Part shown: piece by piece, positions 8,801-17,682 of the stretch
Layout of the letters: the number at the start of each line of letters is the position of its first letter
Position numbering within the stretch: the first letter of the stretch is position 1
From: CBDFGS01 sp965247255
Lineage (GTDB): Bacteria; Chloroflexota; Dehalococcoidia; Lucifugimonadales; CAUZJF01
DNA: 64,000 nt
Reading direction: 5' to 3'
Assembly (NCBI GenBank): GCA_965247255.1
Contig: CBDFGS010000007.1
Location: forward strand, 1 to 64,000
Position numbers and translations under genes: made by a program
Notes under the pieces: generated by a model
What the model saw: the letters and a program-made list of their open reading frames with translations, nothing else
What the model was told of the DNA's origin: nothing
Database searches by the model: none

Positions 8801-9714
8801 ACGGTGATCCTCCGATAGCGCCATAACAACACCAGCCCCGGGCCGCCCACGAGTAACGCGTACCAGCCCAACGGGATAGCCCTGGGCAACTCCCGCATCA
8901 GTGGAAGTCCCAACCCTTGGTTATCCTCATTGTCGAAGATGATGTCGTTGATGTAGAGAGGGGCCTGCACGATTCCGATGAGGTTGTACCACTTCGCGTG
9001 TTCACCGGTAGGCGGCTCGCAATCGGGCTCGAACTCGTCGTCGCAGTCGGCGAGACCGCCGGCCATCGCGCTCGACACGATGAACAACCCAATAACGAAC
9101 GCAGCAGCGTACGACTTACGGGTCGTGAAAGCCGATGCAGCCAGCGGCAGCGTGGAGGTGAACAGAGCTACTACGAGTCCGGCGGCCAGGAAACGCGGAA
9201 CGTCAAGCCAGTTGTCGCGCAGGTAGTCGAGCGTATCGGTGGCGCCCAGGACCCTGCCGACGAACAACACAAGCTGCCCCGAGTAGACGAGGCCCAGTGT
9301 GATGGAGAGGAGAGCAAGCCATCGGCCGATCACATAGTCCGTTGCGGTCATTGGCCGCACCAGGTAGAGGTGGATCACACCATCCCGGCGATCGGGGCAC
9401 AGGAGCTCCGGCGCGATGATCGCGGAGAAGAGCAGCAATACCATCGAGACCATCTGATAGTAGCCCGGATGCCCTGGAAGGTCGGCGGGGATCTGCTGCG
9501 CCACCAGGTTAATTAGGGCCAGCACCGCCGCGGGTATCAGGACTCCGAGAAATAGCAGGGCGGGAAGGAGCTTCGCCAGAGGACTCCGGCCGAGACCAAG
9601 GGCCGTGCGGAGGCCGTCGACGAACACCGTCTTCCGAGCGCGCATCCGCCCTTCACGGGGGCCATCGTAGCGCTGGTACCCGATGTCGTATATCTCGCCA
9701 GCGTTCTGGGTCAT
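8797..9714 (-). CDS. ABC-2 type permease with periplasmic insert
   Basis: A 305-residue membrane protein with about six helices. After a cytosolic N-terminus rich in charge (YQRYDGPREGRMRARK) comes a first helix at about 48-70, then a segment with PDRRDGVIHLYLVRPMTATDYVIGRWLA, broadly like ABC-2 permeases of gliding or copper-export systems. A polar, cysteine-containing insert (ADCDDEFEPDCEPP) lies before the last helices. It overlaps both neighbours by 4 nt (ATGA), so the operon is tightly coupled. Substrate unknown. Confidence 0.82.
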   Translation of the reverse strand: MTQNAGEIYDIGYQRYDGPREGRMRARKTVFVDGLRTALGLGRSPLAKLLPALLFLGVLIPAAVLALINLVAQQIPADLPGHPGYYQMVSMVLLLFSAIIAPELLCPDRRDGVIHLYLVRPMTATDYVIGRWLALLSITLGLVYSGQLVLFVGRVLGATDTLDYLRDNWLDVPRFLAAGLVVALFTSTLPLAASAFTTRKSYAAAFVIGLFIVSSAMAGGLADCDDEFEPDCEPPTGEHAKWYNLIGIVQAPLYINDIIFDNEDNQGLGLPLMRELPRAIPLGWYALLVGGPGLVLLWRYRRITV

Positions 9715-10613
9715 CCGGACTCGCTCCTGAATATGTCCGCCAGGTTGTGACGTCGCGGCCCTAACTTTCGCAGGGGAGCGCCCGCTTCGACGAGAGCGTC
9801 CCGGATGTCGTCGTACTGCTCATCGGTGACGTGCTCGACGATCACCGAAATTCCATCGAGCCGTGCCGTGACGCCACGGTCGGCAAGGGCCGTCACCAGC
9901 TCTTCCACGTGCTCGTCCACCTCGATGAAGACGGAAACGGTCTCCTCGGTGAACTCGCTGACCGGCCCCTGCTGGACTACTCGGCCTTCGTCGAGGACGA
10001 TGATCCTCTCGCAGGTACGCTCCACGTCTCCCATCAGGTGCGAAGAGAGGACGACGCTGATGCCGAAGTCCCTACCGGTACGCAGGATCAGGTCGAGCAT
10101 CTCGTCCCGCCCAGCAGGATCGAGCCCCGCGGTCGGCTCGTCGAGCAGCACCAGTACCGGGTCGTGGACGAGCGCCTGAGCGAGCTTCACGCGCTGCTTC
10201 ATCCCGGTGGAATACTGGTTGATGGGCCTGTAGCGCTCCTCGTGCAGGCCGACGTGTCTCAAGACGTCTGAAGCCCGGGTGCGGGCGAACGCGGGAGGCA
10301 GTCCGCTCACCTGCGCCATGTGCGATAGGAACTCCGAGGCGGCGACGGCGCCCGGCAGGCAGTCGTGCTCGGGCATGTAGCCCAGCTTGCTGCGCACCTC
10401 CACCGACTCATACGAGTGTTGGCCCATCACCTCCGCGGCGCCGTCCGTCGGGCGCAAGAGGCCCAGAAACAGCTTGATAGCCGTGCTCTTGCCGGCCCCG
10501 TTCGGTCCCAGCAGCCCCGTGATTCCCTCACCCACCTGAAAATCGACGCTATTCAGACCCACGGTATCGCCGTAGTGCTTGCTCAATCCTCGCGCTTCCA
10601 GGAGCGTGGTCAT
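9711..10613 (-). CDS. ABC transporter ATP-binding protein (ABC-2 exporter)
   Basis: A 300-residue nucleotide-binding subunit, first gene of the four-gene exporter operon. It shows Walker A GPNGAGKST, signature YSTGMKQRVKLAQALVHDP, Walker B VLVLLDEP and ISVVLSSHLMGDVERT around the switch histidine. It is a paralog of the ATPase at 7850-8800, each followed by its own permease, so the operon encodes two half-systems or one heteromeric exporter. The ATG at 10613 stands about 100 bp from a TATAAT on the minus strand (10719-10714), a possible -10 box without a clear -35. Confidence 0.88.
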   Translation of the reverse strand: MTTLLEARGLSKHYGDTVGLNSVDFQVGEGITGLLGPNGAGKSTAIKLFLGLLRPTDGAAEVMGQHSYESVEVRSKLGYMPEHDCLPGAVAASEFLSHMAQVSGLPPAFARTRASDVLRHVGLHEERYRPINQYSTGMKQRVKLAQALVHDPVLVLLDEPTAGLDPAGRDEMLDLILRTGRDFGISVVLSSHLMGDVERTCERIIVLDEGRVVQQGPVSEFTEETVSVFIEVDEHVEELVTALADRGVTARLDGISVIVEHVTDEQYDDIRDALVEAGAPLRKLGPRRHNLADIFRSESG

Positions 10614-10789
10614 TTTTCAGTACACCCAAGACGTTTCGTGGAGTTCCGTCATAGCCGCGTTTCGGCGGCTGCACATCGACTCCGCTGTGTTCGGCCAGAT
10701 AACAACAAGCGAGATTATACAGCTATGAGCCAAGAGTAGCTCTCAGACTTCCTCAATGGTGCTGGCGAGATCGTGTGCCGCTTCCGTGG

Positions 10790-11848
10790 TCATCTGGAAT
10801 CCTCGCGTTGTACTTGCGACAAGCCTTCTTTGACAAAGAGCCCCCACTCCGTCGGCTTGTAACCCTCCCAAGACTCAAGCATGCCAAGCTCGGAATAACG
10901 AGGGCGCCACTGCCAGGCCGTCCAGCCGATGTTGCGCTCTTCAGCGTATTGAAGCAGCGGCAGCCCGTACTTTTCGGTCGTCCCACGAAGGCTGCTATCC
11001 TCGGCGCCAGGTTCAAACCCCCATTCGCCGATGAAGACAGGGGTCGTCCTCCGCAGTTGGTCCAGCACGTCTTTCCAGCCCTCACCCTTACCGGGGTACG
11101 GATGAGTCTCGTAGATGATGTTGTCTCGGACCACCGGGTCGTTGATGGCCCCTCTCAGATCGTACCCCCAGTCCACACCAGAGACAAAGACAACAGCTTC
11201 GGGCTGGACCTCGTGAACAACGTCGACGAGGCGTTCCGCCACCGGCCTCCAGTCCGACCATGCGATGTACGTCGGTTCGTTGAAGGTGCCGTAGAGCACC
11301 CAGGGCTTGTCCGCATATCGCTGTGCCATGGCCCTGAGCGCGGACTCTGCCAGTTCCAGATCGGGGCTGAGATGGGGCTTCTCTTCCTGGCCGGTGACCG
11401 GGTTGCCGTGGGCGTGCCAGCCCAGAAAGACGTAGATGCCGTATTCCCCTCCCCACTGGACGAGAGGATCAAGATACTTGTCCATATACCGAGGGTCCCG
11501 GGTCCACATGAGCGGGTACACCGGTATCCTTATTATGCTTGCGCCCCATTCATCAGCCAAAACGCGGTAGTCTTCCGCAGAGAAGTGTCCAATCCTTGGG
11601 GAATTCGCTAGTACGTACGGCTCCGCAATGGCCACCCCACGCAACACGACACGCTCGCCATAGGTATTCTGTATCTGGCTGCCGACAACGTGGAGCTGCG
11701 GTGGTGGAGTGCGCCTGACCACCGGTGGCGCCGGGGTCTCCAGCGGCACCGGGGTCTCCAGCGGCCCAGGTTGCCCAAGGACCAGGGTGCAGGAACCTAG
11801 CACCATAGCGCATGCTACAGCTAGGACCCGAAGCAGGTATTCTCTCAA
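10790..11848 (-). CDS. Glycoside hydrolase family 5 (cellulase-like) lipoprotein
   Basis: A 352-residue exported enzyme. The N-terminus is a lipoprotein signal with VLGSC (acylated C20), then a Pro-rich linker (about 28-50) containing a tandem PLETP repeat. The rest is a TIM-barrel hydrolase. The acid/base is E191 in GTFNEPTYI and the nucleophile E275 in VFIGEWGFEP, the GH5 pattern, so a beta-glucan or related polysaccharide is the probable substrate. The TTG start overlaps the preceding stop (TTGA, 11845-11848), which argues for coupling to the membrane-protein gene upstream. Which GH5 subfamily it belongs to cannot be told by eye. Confidence 0.85.
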   Translation of the reverse strand: MREYLLRVLAVACAMVLGSCTLVLGQPGPLETPVPLETPAPPVVRRTPPPQLHVVGSQIQNTYGERVVLRGVAIAEPYVLANSPRIGHFSAEDYRVLADEWGASIIRIPVYPLMWTRDPRYMDKYLDPLVQWGGEYGIYVFLGWHAHGNPVTGQEEKPHLSPDLELAESALRAMAQRYADKPWVLYGTFNEPTYIAWSDWRPVAERLVDVVHEVQPEAVVFVSGVDWGYDLRGAINDPVVRDNIIYETHPYPGKGEGWKDVLDQLRRTTPVFIGEWGFEPGAEDSSLRGTTEKYGLPLLQYAEERNIGWTAWQWRPRYSELGMLESWEGYKPTEWGLFVKEGLSQVQREDSR

Positions 11849-12477
11849 GGTGTGGACTCCTTCCCAAGGCCTGAGTCAGACCTCCATAGTGCGTAGCCCA
11901 CCATCAACCAGCAGAGGCCGATGAGCACCCCATGTAGCGTGTGATGGAGCCACGGAATGGCGGCCAGCCCGGCGATGCTCAACGGTAAGATGGTCCAAGA
12001 AGGCAAGACCTTCGTGCGCACGACGCTGGTCCCGAGTAGCGTGAGCCCAAGAAACGCGGTGAGGGTGGCGATGGCTACGCCTCCCCAGGCGTAATTCGTC
12101 AAATCTGTCGAGGTCCTTGTAGTGTCTCCCCAGGGGACCGTCCAGAGGTCCGCGGCCACACCGACGATGATCGCCACCAGCCCGGCGATCGCCATGAAAT
12201 ATCCCAGGGTCCCCAGCCGTGGCCAATCGCTGCTCGGTCGCCGGGCCCGGAGGCTGACCAGGCCGACTATGCAAAGCGCCAGCGCAAAGACCACCAGCTT
12301 GGTGGAGTCGTAGTAGCTCAGGCCTAGAAACGTCTCCTTGTAATCGCTGGAAGTAGGTCCGTGCGTGAGGAGAAAATGGACCCATAGTAAGACCCAGAGG
12401 GCTCCCCCGAACATCGCGGCAGGTCCACCCCAACGAACAAGGCCTCCTGAGAAGGTGGCCGACTTTGATGTTGGCAT
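11845..12477 (-). CDS. Multi-pass membrane protein of unknown function
   Basis: A 210-residue protein with about six hydrophobic segments (WVLLWVHFLL, LVVFALALCIVGLVSL, YFMAIAGLVAIIVGVAAD, TLTAFLGLTLLG and two more). No family is recognised. The open frame runs 340 bp further upstream, but that part overlaps the next gene in another frame and has no membrane-protein character. I therefore place the start at ATG 12477 (MPTSKSATFSGG). It is the third of three membrane-protein genes in a row and is coupled by a 4-nt overlap to the GH5 gene. Confidence 0.7.
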   Translation of the reverse strand: MPTSKSATFSGGLVRWGGPAAMFGGALWVLLWVHFLLTHGPTSSDYKETFLGLSYYDSTKLVVFALALCIVGLVSLRARRPSSDWPRLGTLGYFMAIAGLVAIIVGVAADLWTVPWGDTTRTSTDLTNYAWGGVAIATLTAFLGLTLLGTSVVRTKVLPSWTILPLSIAGLAAIPWLHHTLHGVLIGLCWLMVGYALWRSDSGLGKESTP

Positions 12478-12518
12478 CAACGACTGCACGTTTCGATCAC
12501 CGTCCGCCGCACGATGGG

Positions 12519-12935
12519 TCACGCCGGTCCGTAACCCTTGCGGAAGACCACCGGCATCATGAAGAACAGGGCTGCGACCGCTAGAACCAGCAGCGGAACA
12601 AGGACGAAGGCGACCCATGGCATCAGCACCATCACTATCGCGAAATGTATCGGTACGTACCAGAAGGCGTACCAGGCCCATCTCTGCCCGTTTCGCAAAC
12701 CGCCCACTGCTGAAAAGATTACGAACACCGCCAGAGGTATCTGCCAGACACCCTGGACGCGGAAATAGAACTTGATGTACTCGATGACGTCGGGGTCGCT
12801 GGTCAGCCAAAGCCATCCCTGGTCAGGGTGCGCCGGATCGATCGATGGGACATATACCAGGTTGTATATGGCGAACAGAAGGAACAGCACACCGATGAGT
12901 ACGAAGACGACCCACAGATTCCTTCGGACTACCAC
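12519..12935 (-). CDS. Small membrane protein of unknown function
   Basis: About 138 residues with four hydrophobic segments (LWVVFVLIGVLFLLFAIYN, IPLAVFVIFSAVGG, WYAFWYVPIHFAIVMVLMPW, and VLVPLLVLAVAALFFM). The start is uncertain. The open frame extends to 13166, but that part overlaps the preceding gene and looks non-coding. GTG 12935, just before the first helix and preceded by GAAGAG, is the best candidate. No family recognised. Its neighbours on both sides are also membrane proteins, so the three may work together. Confidence 0.6.
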   Translation of the reverse strand: MVVRRNLWVVFVLIGVLFLLFAIYNLVYVPSIDPAHPDQGWLWLTSDPDVIEYIKFYFRVQGVWQIPLAVFVIFSAVGGLRNGQRWAWYAFWYVPIHFAIVMVLMPWVAFVLVPLLVLAVAALFFMMPVVFRKGYGPA

Positions 12936-12975
12936 GGGGGACGTCTCTTCGAATCGAATGCCACTACCAAACTCT

Positions 12976-13629
12976 TCACGCAGCCTGCGGCTCGGCGACT
13001 GCGCCCTCAGGCTGTGGCGCTCTCCACACCTGCACCAGGAGGACCAGACTGACGATAAGGACCCAGGCGAAGACGAGGGGCGCGCCGATCCAGGGCAAGA
13101 GTAGCGACAACGCGACCACGAATCCCAGCCAACCGGTCCAGCGCGGCAGAGCACGATACCGGACAATGACGAGGGATGCCCCGAGCGTGAACGCCATCAT
13201 AGGGGGCGCGAATACAAATACGAAGTTCCAGAAGTACAGGACGAACACCTTTGCAACTACCGGTTCAGTACCCTCAGAAACCGAAGTGGTCGCGAGCTGC
13301 ATGCTCGCCAGCACCAGCAGCATTGCAGCTGTCACCAGTCCGCCCCCGTAGGCCGTAGAGGTGAGCCAGCCGCCTTCGCCCTCCGCCTGCTGGAGGCGGC
13401 GTCGAAAGTAGCCAAGGAACCCGAAGAAGAATGCGAGACCCACGAGCGTGATCATGCCGCCCTGTTCTGTCTGGTCGCTCTGCTCAATGAACACTCTGGC
13501 GATATCGGCGGACGGCTGACTCGGCTCAGGAGACTCGCCCCCTGCCGCCAGCGTGACGCCGAGTAGCATGAGCGCGATAGCAACGGCGCCGGTGGCGGCT
13601 CCGACGCTATCCCAAATGCGGTCGTTCAT
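12976..13629 (-). CDS. Multi-pass membrane protein of unknown function
   Basis: A 217-residue protein with about six helices. The first (GAATGAVAIALMLLGVTLAAG) could be a signal anchor. An extracytoplasmic loop (ESPEPSQPSADIARVFIEQ) precedes the second. A good Shine-Dalgarno (GGAGGG) supports the ATG at 13629. No family recognised. A dispersed repeat (13692-13784) lies about 60 bp upstream in the same orientation as its sister copy before the sigma-factor gene. Confidence 0.7.
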   Translation of the reverse strand: MNDRIWDSVGAATGAVAIALMLLGVTLAAGGESPEPSQPSADIARVFIEQSDQTEQGGMITLVGLAFFFGFLGYFRRRLQQAEGEGGWLTSTAYGGGLVTAAMLLVLASMQLATTSVSEGTEPVVAKVFVLYFWNFVFVFAPPMMAFTLGASLVIVRYRALPRWTGWLGFVVALSLLLPWIGAPLVFAWVLIVSLVLLVQVWRAPQPEGAVAEPQAA

Positions 13630-14134
13630 CTCGTGTCCCTCCTCCCGACGCGGTCTTCAGGCCCGGAAAGCGCCTGCTCATAGGCAATGCACCTACATGA
13701 TGTCGTAACTGGTACTCAACCCTGGTACATAAGCGCCGGCACGTATTGAGCCCCTGGGCCCAACTTGAATGAGCCAAAAGGCCCAGATGGGGGAACGGAC
13801 AAGAGCACTCGTCAAGAAAAGGCGCGGGTGGCAGCGACCTCCGGGCCAGTCTTGAATGAGCCAAGAGACGGAGGGTCATCGAGGGCGCAGCAAGAGGAAG
13901 ACCGCCATCCCGGCTGGCCAGGCCCTGCTCAGGACCAATCTGCTAATAGTGGGTCGTGCGCGATTTCGTATGTGGCACGGTCGGATTACGCTTATATGTG
14001 AAAAATTTATCGAATGGCGCTGGCATCAATCCGCGCTAAAACGTCGATAGACGGAACAAGTTACACTGGGAGCGTATCTGAGACGGAATCCTCAACGCGA
14101 GCGCGAATAGTGCCGAAAATCACAAACCCCACAG
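13630..14134. other. Intergenic region with dispersed repeat, no gene seen
   Basis: This roughly 500-bp gap holds the repeat copy at 13692-13784 and a second short copy of its CTTGAATGAGCCAA end at 13850-13864, 87 bp away. The remainder up to the tRNA promoter is AT-richer than its surroundings (for example GTGAAAAATTTATCG near 13998) and contains no convincing frame. Confidence 0.5.
13692..13784 (-). repeat. Dispersed repeat copy A, about 90 bp
   Basis: Read on the minus strand it starts GGGCCTTTTGGCTCATTC, contains GGGGCTCAATAC and CGGCGCTT, and ends ACGACATCATGTAG. Copy B on the plus strand at 19168-19257 has the same blocks in the same order with about 75 percent identity by eye. Both lie upstream of a gene reading in the same direction, 61 bp and about 250 bp away. 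Confidence 0.65.
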
Positions 14135-14163
14135 TTGCGCCGTAGCCGTATCCTTGATATATT
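14135..14163 (+). promoter_or_regulatory. Promoter of tRNA-Ser / miaB
   Basis: TTGCGC (14135-14140), 17-bp spacer, TATATT (14158-14163). The predicted start near 14170 is a few bases before the mature tRNA 5' end at 14177, a spacing usual for tRNA promoters. miaB could be read through from here. Confidence 0.5.
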
Positions 14164-14176
14164 TTGACTCTCGATG

Positions 14177-14268
14177 GGAGGGATCGCATAGTGGCCTAGT
14201 GCGGGCGCCTGCTAAGCGCTTAGGGGGAGAAATCCCTCTCATGGGTTCGAATCCCATTCCCTCCGCCA
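14177..14268 (+). tRNA. tRNA-Ser (anticodon GCU)
   Basis: A 92-nt class II tRNA. The acceptor GGAGGGA pairs with TCCCTCC, followed by discriminator G and an encoded CCA. The anticodon stem-loop GGCGC-CTGCTAA-GCGCT places GCT as anticodon, reading AGC and AGU. The long variable arm (GGGGGAGAAATCCCTC) and the T-loop GGTTCGAATCC confirm serine. miaB starts 18 bp downstream. Confidence 0.95.
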
Positions 14269-14286
14269 CGGCTTACTCGCACTGAT

Positions 14287-15585
14287 ATGACCGGCATGCA
14301 GAGCTACCACATCTGGACTATAGGCTGTCAGATGAACGTGGCCGACTCCGAGCGGCTTGGCAGCGCTTTGGGGCAGATGGGACTCTCCGAAACGGGCTCG
14401 CCCCAGGACGCCGACGTCATCGTCCTCAATAGCTGCGTCGTTCGGCAGAGCGCCGAGGACCGGGTGACGGGCATGCTGGGGACGCTCAAGCCGATGAAGT
14501 CGGCGCGGCCCGACAAGGTTGTGGCCCTCATGGGCTGCCTGGTGGGGCCCAAGACCGACCGCCTCGGGAAACGTTTCCCCCAGGTCGACGTGTTCATGCG
14601 CCCCCAGGAATACCAGCCACTGATAGATCTCCTCGGAGACCGCATGGGTATCGATCCCGAGGGCTGCGTGGGGCCTCTCATCGCGCGGGCGGACGTTACC
14701 GCCTACATTCCTATCATCCACGGCTGCGACAAGTTCTGCTCGTTCTGCATCATCCCTTATCGTAGAGGGAGGGAGGTCAGTCGCACCGTCGATGACATCG
14801 TCCGCGAGGCCCAGCTTCTTGCCGACCGTGGCGTCAGGGAGGTGACCCTGCTGGGCCAGAACGTGGACTCCTACGGACATGACCTCGAGAGCGCGCAAGA
14901 CCTGGGCGACCTGCTCTCAGCCGTTGCCGAGGTAGATGCAATCGAGCGCATCCGGTTTCTAACGTCGCACCCCAACGACATGAGCGACCACATCATCGAT
15001 GCGGTAGCCGGCATCGACAAGGTGTGCGAAAACATCAACTTGCCGTTCCAGGCGGGCGACGACGACGTGTTGCGCGAGATGCGCCGGGGATACACGGGCG
15101 AGGAGTACCGCGCGCTGGTCGAGAAGGTCCGGGGCCGCATCCCCAGCGTTTCGATGACCACCGACCTGATTGTAGGATTCAGCGGCGAGACCGACCATCA
15201 GTTCGACAGGACCCTGGACATGCTACGCGACGTGCGCTTCGACAAGGTGCACTCCGCCGCTTACTCCCAGAGAGAGGGCACGATCGCCGCTCGGCGTCAC
15301 GAGGACGACGTTCCGCGGCAGGTCAAGAAGGAGCGCCTCGCGGCGATCGACGGGCTGCAGGCGAGCATCCAGGCGGAGATCAACGCCGGGCTTCAGGGCG
15401 AGACCGTAGAAGTCCTGGTGGAGGGTCGCAAACGAGGCCTTCCGTACGGGCGCAGCCGCAACGACAAGCTTGTGTATATGAACGCTAACGGGCACGATCC
15501 CGTAGGCGAAACAGTGGATGTCCGCATCGAGAATACCGGCCCGTGGTCGTTAAAGGGCGCGGTCGTCTCGCACTCTCGGGTGTGA
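14287..15585 (+). CDS. miaB: tRNA-2-methylthio-N6-dimethylallyladenosine synthase MiaB
   Basis: A 432-residue radical-SAM methylthiotransferase that adds a methylthio group to i6A37 of tRNAs reading UNN codons. The N-terminal UPF0004 domain (YHIWTIGCQMNVADSERL) provides three cysteines for one iron-sulphur cluster. The radical-SAM cluster cysteines are C147, C151 and C154 in HGCDKFCSFCIIPYRRG, and a TRAM domain closes the protein. A start at ATG 14296 (MQSYHIWT) is equally possible. It is preceded by a tRNA-Ser that is not itself a MiaB substrate and followed 13 bp later by nadA, another iron-sulphur enzyme. Confidence 0.95.
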   Translation: MTGMQSYHIWTIGCQMNVADSERLGSALGQMGLSETGSPQDADVIVLNSCVVRQSAEDRVTGMLGTLKPMKSARPDKVVALMGCLVGPKTDRLGKRFPQVDVFMRPQEYQPLIDLLGDRMGIDPEGCVGPLIARADVTAYIPIIHGCDKFCSFCIIPYRRGREVSRTVDDIVREAQLLADRGVREVTLLGQNVDSYGHDLESAQDLGDLLSAVAEVDAIERIRFLTSHPNDMSDHIIDAVAGIDKVCENINLPFQAGDDDVLREMRRGYTGEEYRALVEKVRGRIPSVSMTTDLIVGFSGETDHQFDRTLDMLRDVRFDKVHSAAYSQREGTIAARRHEDDVPRQVKKERLAAIDGLQASIQAEINAGLQGETVEVLVEGRKRGLPYGRSRNDKLVYMNANGHDPVGETVDVRIENTGPWSLKGAVVSHSRV

Positions 15586-15597
15586 GGAAGGAGACCG

Positions 15598-16806
15598 ATG
15601 GCAACACAGCTTAGGGAACCCATCATACCGATAACGGAGATCGAGCAGTCCGCGTTCTGCCAGACGGACGAAGAGCTCAAGTCGAAGACGCTGCAGGAGG
15701 AGCTCAAGGCGGACGTGCGATGGCAAAAGATACCCATCTCCTACCTCACGACAACACCCGAGGAGCTCGATGTTCGCATCACCGAGGCCCGCGCAGCCCT
15801 TGGCGAGCGCCTTGTTGTACTGGGCCATCACTACCAGCGCAACGAGATAATCAAGTTCGCGGACCTGCGAGGTGACTCTTTCAAACTTTCCCAATACGCG
15901 GCCTCTCAAGACGGCGCCGAGTACATCGTCTTCTGCGGCGTCCACTTCATGGCAGAGACCGCCGACGTCCTGAGCACGCGAGACCAACAGGTCATCCTGC
16001 CGAACCTCACCGCCGGGTGCTCGATGGCGGACATGGCGCAGATCGACGACGTTCTCGACTGCTGGGACGACCTGGAGAGCGTGCTGAGCGACGACGACGG
16101 CATTATCCCCATCACCTATATGAACTCCACGGCGGCGATCAAGGCGCTCTGCGGCCGCAACAACGGCATCGTGTGCACTTCGAGCAACGCGCCGGCGACG
16201 TTCGAGTGGGCGTTGGAGCGAGGCCGGCGGATACTATTCCTGCCGGACCAGCACCTGGGCAGAAATACGGGAGTCAAGCTCGGCATCGGCCTGGACGAGA
16301 TGCTCGTGTGGAACCCCTTCAAGCCGCTGGGAGGCCACACGGAGGACGCGCTGCGGAGCGCCAAGCTCATCCTCTGGCAGGGGCACTGCTCGGTACACAC
16401 GCGGTTTAGCGTTGCGCAGATCGAGGAGGCGCGCGAGCGCCACCCGGACGTTAAGGTCGTGGTTCACCCAGAGTGCTTCATGGAGGTGGTGCAGGCGGCG
16501 GATATGAACGGTTCCACCGAGTACATCATCAAGGTAATCAAGGAATCACCGCCGGGCAGCACCTGGGCGGTGGGCACGGAGATTAGCCTGGTCAACCGCG
16601 TCGCTCAGGAGAACCCGGACAAGACGGTCTTCTGCCTCGACTCGGTGGTGTGCCCCTGCTCGACCATGTACCGCATCCACCCGGCGTACTTGTCGTGGGT
16701 CATGGACGGCCTGAACGCGGGGGTGGTCGTCAACCAGATCAAGGTGGAGGACCAGACGCGGGAAGAGGCGCGGGTGGCGCTGGACCGAATGCTGTCGTTG
16801 GTGTAG
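15598..16806 (+). CDS. nadA: Quinolinate synthase A
   Basis: A 402-residue iron-sulphur enzyme that condenses iminoaspartate with dihydroxyacetone phosphate to quinolinate in NAD synthesis. Recognised by LGHHYQRNEIIKFADLRGDSF cut into its known blocks (VVLGHHYQ, GDSFKLS), FCGVHFMAETADVL, LTAGCSMADM, HPECF and the late cysteine pair in VVCPCSTMYR, which together supply the three cluster cysteines. There is an N-terminal extension of about 50 residues. GAAGGAGA precedes the ATG. nadB and nadC are not adjacent, and it is probably co-transcribed with miaB. Confidence 0.95.
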   Translation: MATQLREPIIPITEIEQSAFCQTDEELKSKTLQEELKADVRWQKIPISYLTTTPEELDVRITEARAALGERLVVLGHHYQRNEIIKFADLRGDSFKLSQYAASQDGAEYIVFCGVHFMAETADVLSTRDQQVILPNLTAGCSMADMAQIDDVLDCWDDLESVLSDDDGIIPITYMNSTAAIKALCGRNNGIVCTSSNAPATFEWALERGRRILFLPDQHLGRNTGVKLGIGLDEMLVWNPFKPLGGHTEDALRSAKLILWQGHCSVHTRFSVAQIEEARERHPDVKVVVHPECFMEVVQAADMNGSTEYIIKVIKESPPGSTWAVGTEISLVNRVAQENPDKTVFCLDSVVCPCSTMYRIHPAYLSWVMDGLNAGVVVNQIKVEDQTREEARVALDRMLSLV

Positions 16807-16841
16807 GGCCCTCGGCTGTCCCACCGAGGAAGGCGAGCGCG

Positions 16842-17624
16842 CTACATATCCTTCGCCCGTCCCATATGCGCGCCCCACTTCTTTGTCGCTTTCTCCAGGT
16901 CCTTCTGATAAGCCGCTAGCTTCTCCTCGTCCGTCTGAACGCCCTCAGCATAGAAGACCGAGCCCAGTCCCCAGCGTTCCTTGTCGCTCTTGTTGGGTCC
17001 GGCGCGGTGAATCATGAGCCAGTGGTGTATCAGTACGTCCCCGGGCGAGGCCGGCACCGGCACTTCGTCTGCGAGGTCTGCGTCCCCGAAGTCTACGATG
17101 CCCTGTGAGAAGCCGACCACTTGTGTCGGGCTATGAGGTCTCACCCCTCTAAGCTGGGCTCCCCTGACATACCGCAGGCATCCGTTCTCTTCGTCCGTCT
17201 CGTTGAGGGCCAGCCACATCGTGAGGGCGCTCTGGGGTAGTAGCGGTATGTAGAAGCCGTCCTGGTGTGGCGGCGTCTCCACACCCACACGGGCGGGCTT
17301 ATTGAAGAGTTGGCAGTACTGAGGGTCGACCCTGGCCCCGAGCAGCAGCTCGGCCAGCTCAACGAACTTGCCGGTGTTGATCAAGCCCTCGAAGTAGCCG
17401 TCGAACCGCGACATGTGTCCGAGCCGCTTCATGGTCTCAGGCTTGCCGGGCTCCTCGTACATGACCTCCAACTCCGGCACTCCGGGTAGCACATCGGCGA
17501 TGTACCGATCGATCTCGCCTCTGAGGGTTGTCACCTCGCCCTCTGACATGAACTGCCGAACGACGACGTACCCGTCCCGGTCCCAGTCCGCCTTGAGCTG
17601 GGCCGAGTTCTCGTGCCAGTCCAC
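16842..17624 (-). CDS. Phytanoyl-CoA dioxygenase (PhyH) family protein
   Basis: About 260 residues, a non-haem iron(II) and 2-oxoglutarate dependent hydroxylase. The facial triad is H and D in TPPHQDGFYIPL and a distal H in LMIHRAGPN; the arginine expected to bind 2-oxoglutarate lies shortly after. I prefer GTG 17624 because GAGGAG stands six bases before it. An in-frame TTG at 17657 would add 11 residues. The substrate is not known, since the family acts on many small molecules and lipids. It follows an FAD oxidoreductase by 58 bp on the same strand, and the two probably share a message. Confidence 0.85.
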   Translation of the reverse strand: MDWHENSAQLKADWDRDGYVVVRQFMSEGEVTTLRGEIDRYIADVLPGVPELEVMYEEPGKPETMKRLGHMSRFDGYFEGLINTGKFVELAELLLGARVDPQYCQLFNKPARVGVETPPHQDGFYIPLLPQSALTMWLALNETDEENGCLRYVRGAQLRGVRPHSPTQVVGFSQGIVDFGDADLADEVPVPASPGDVLIHHWLMIHRAGPNKSDKERWGLGSVFYAEGVQTDEEKLAAYQKDLEKATKKWGAHMGRAKDM

Positions 17625-17682
17625 TGGACGCTCCTCTGGTAGTGTGTTGCGCGGCAAACGTTAGACGATTCCGTGAAGTGCG

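Noticed and set aside
12478..12816. N-terminal extension of the membrane protein at 11845
   Set aside because: It overlaps the neighbouring membrane gene in another frame and has Arg/Gly/Pro-rich shadow composition.
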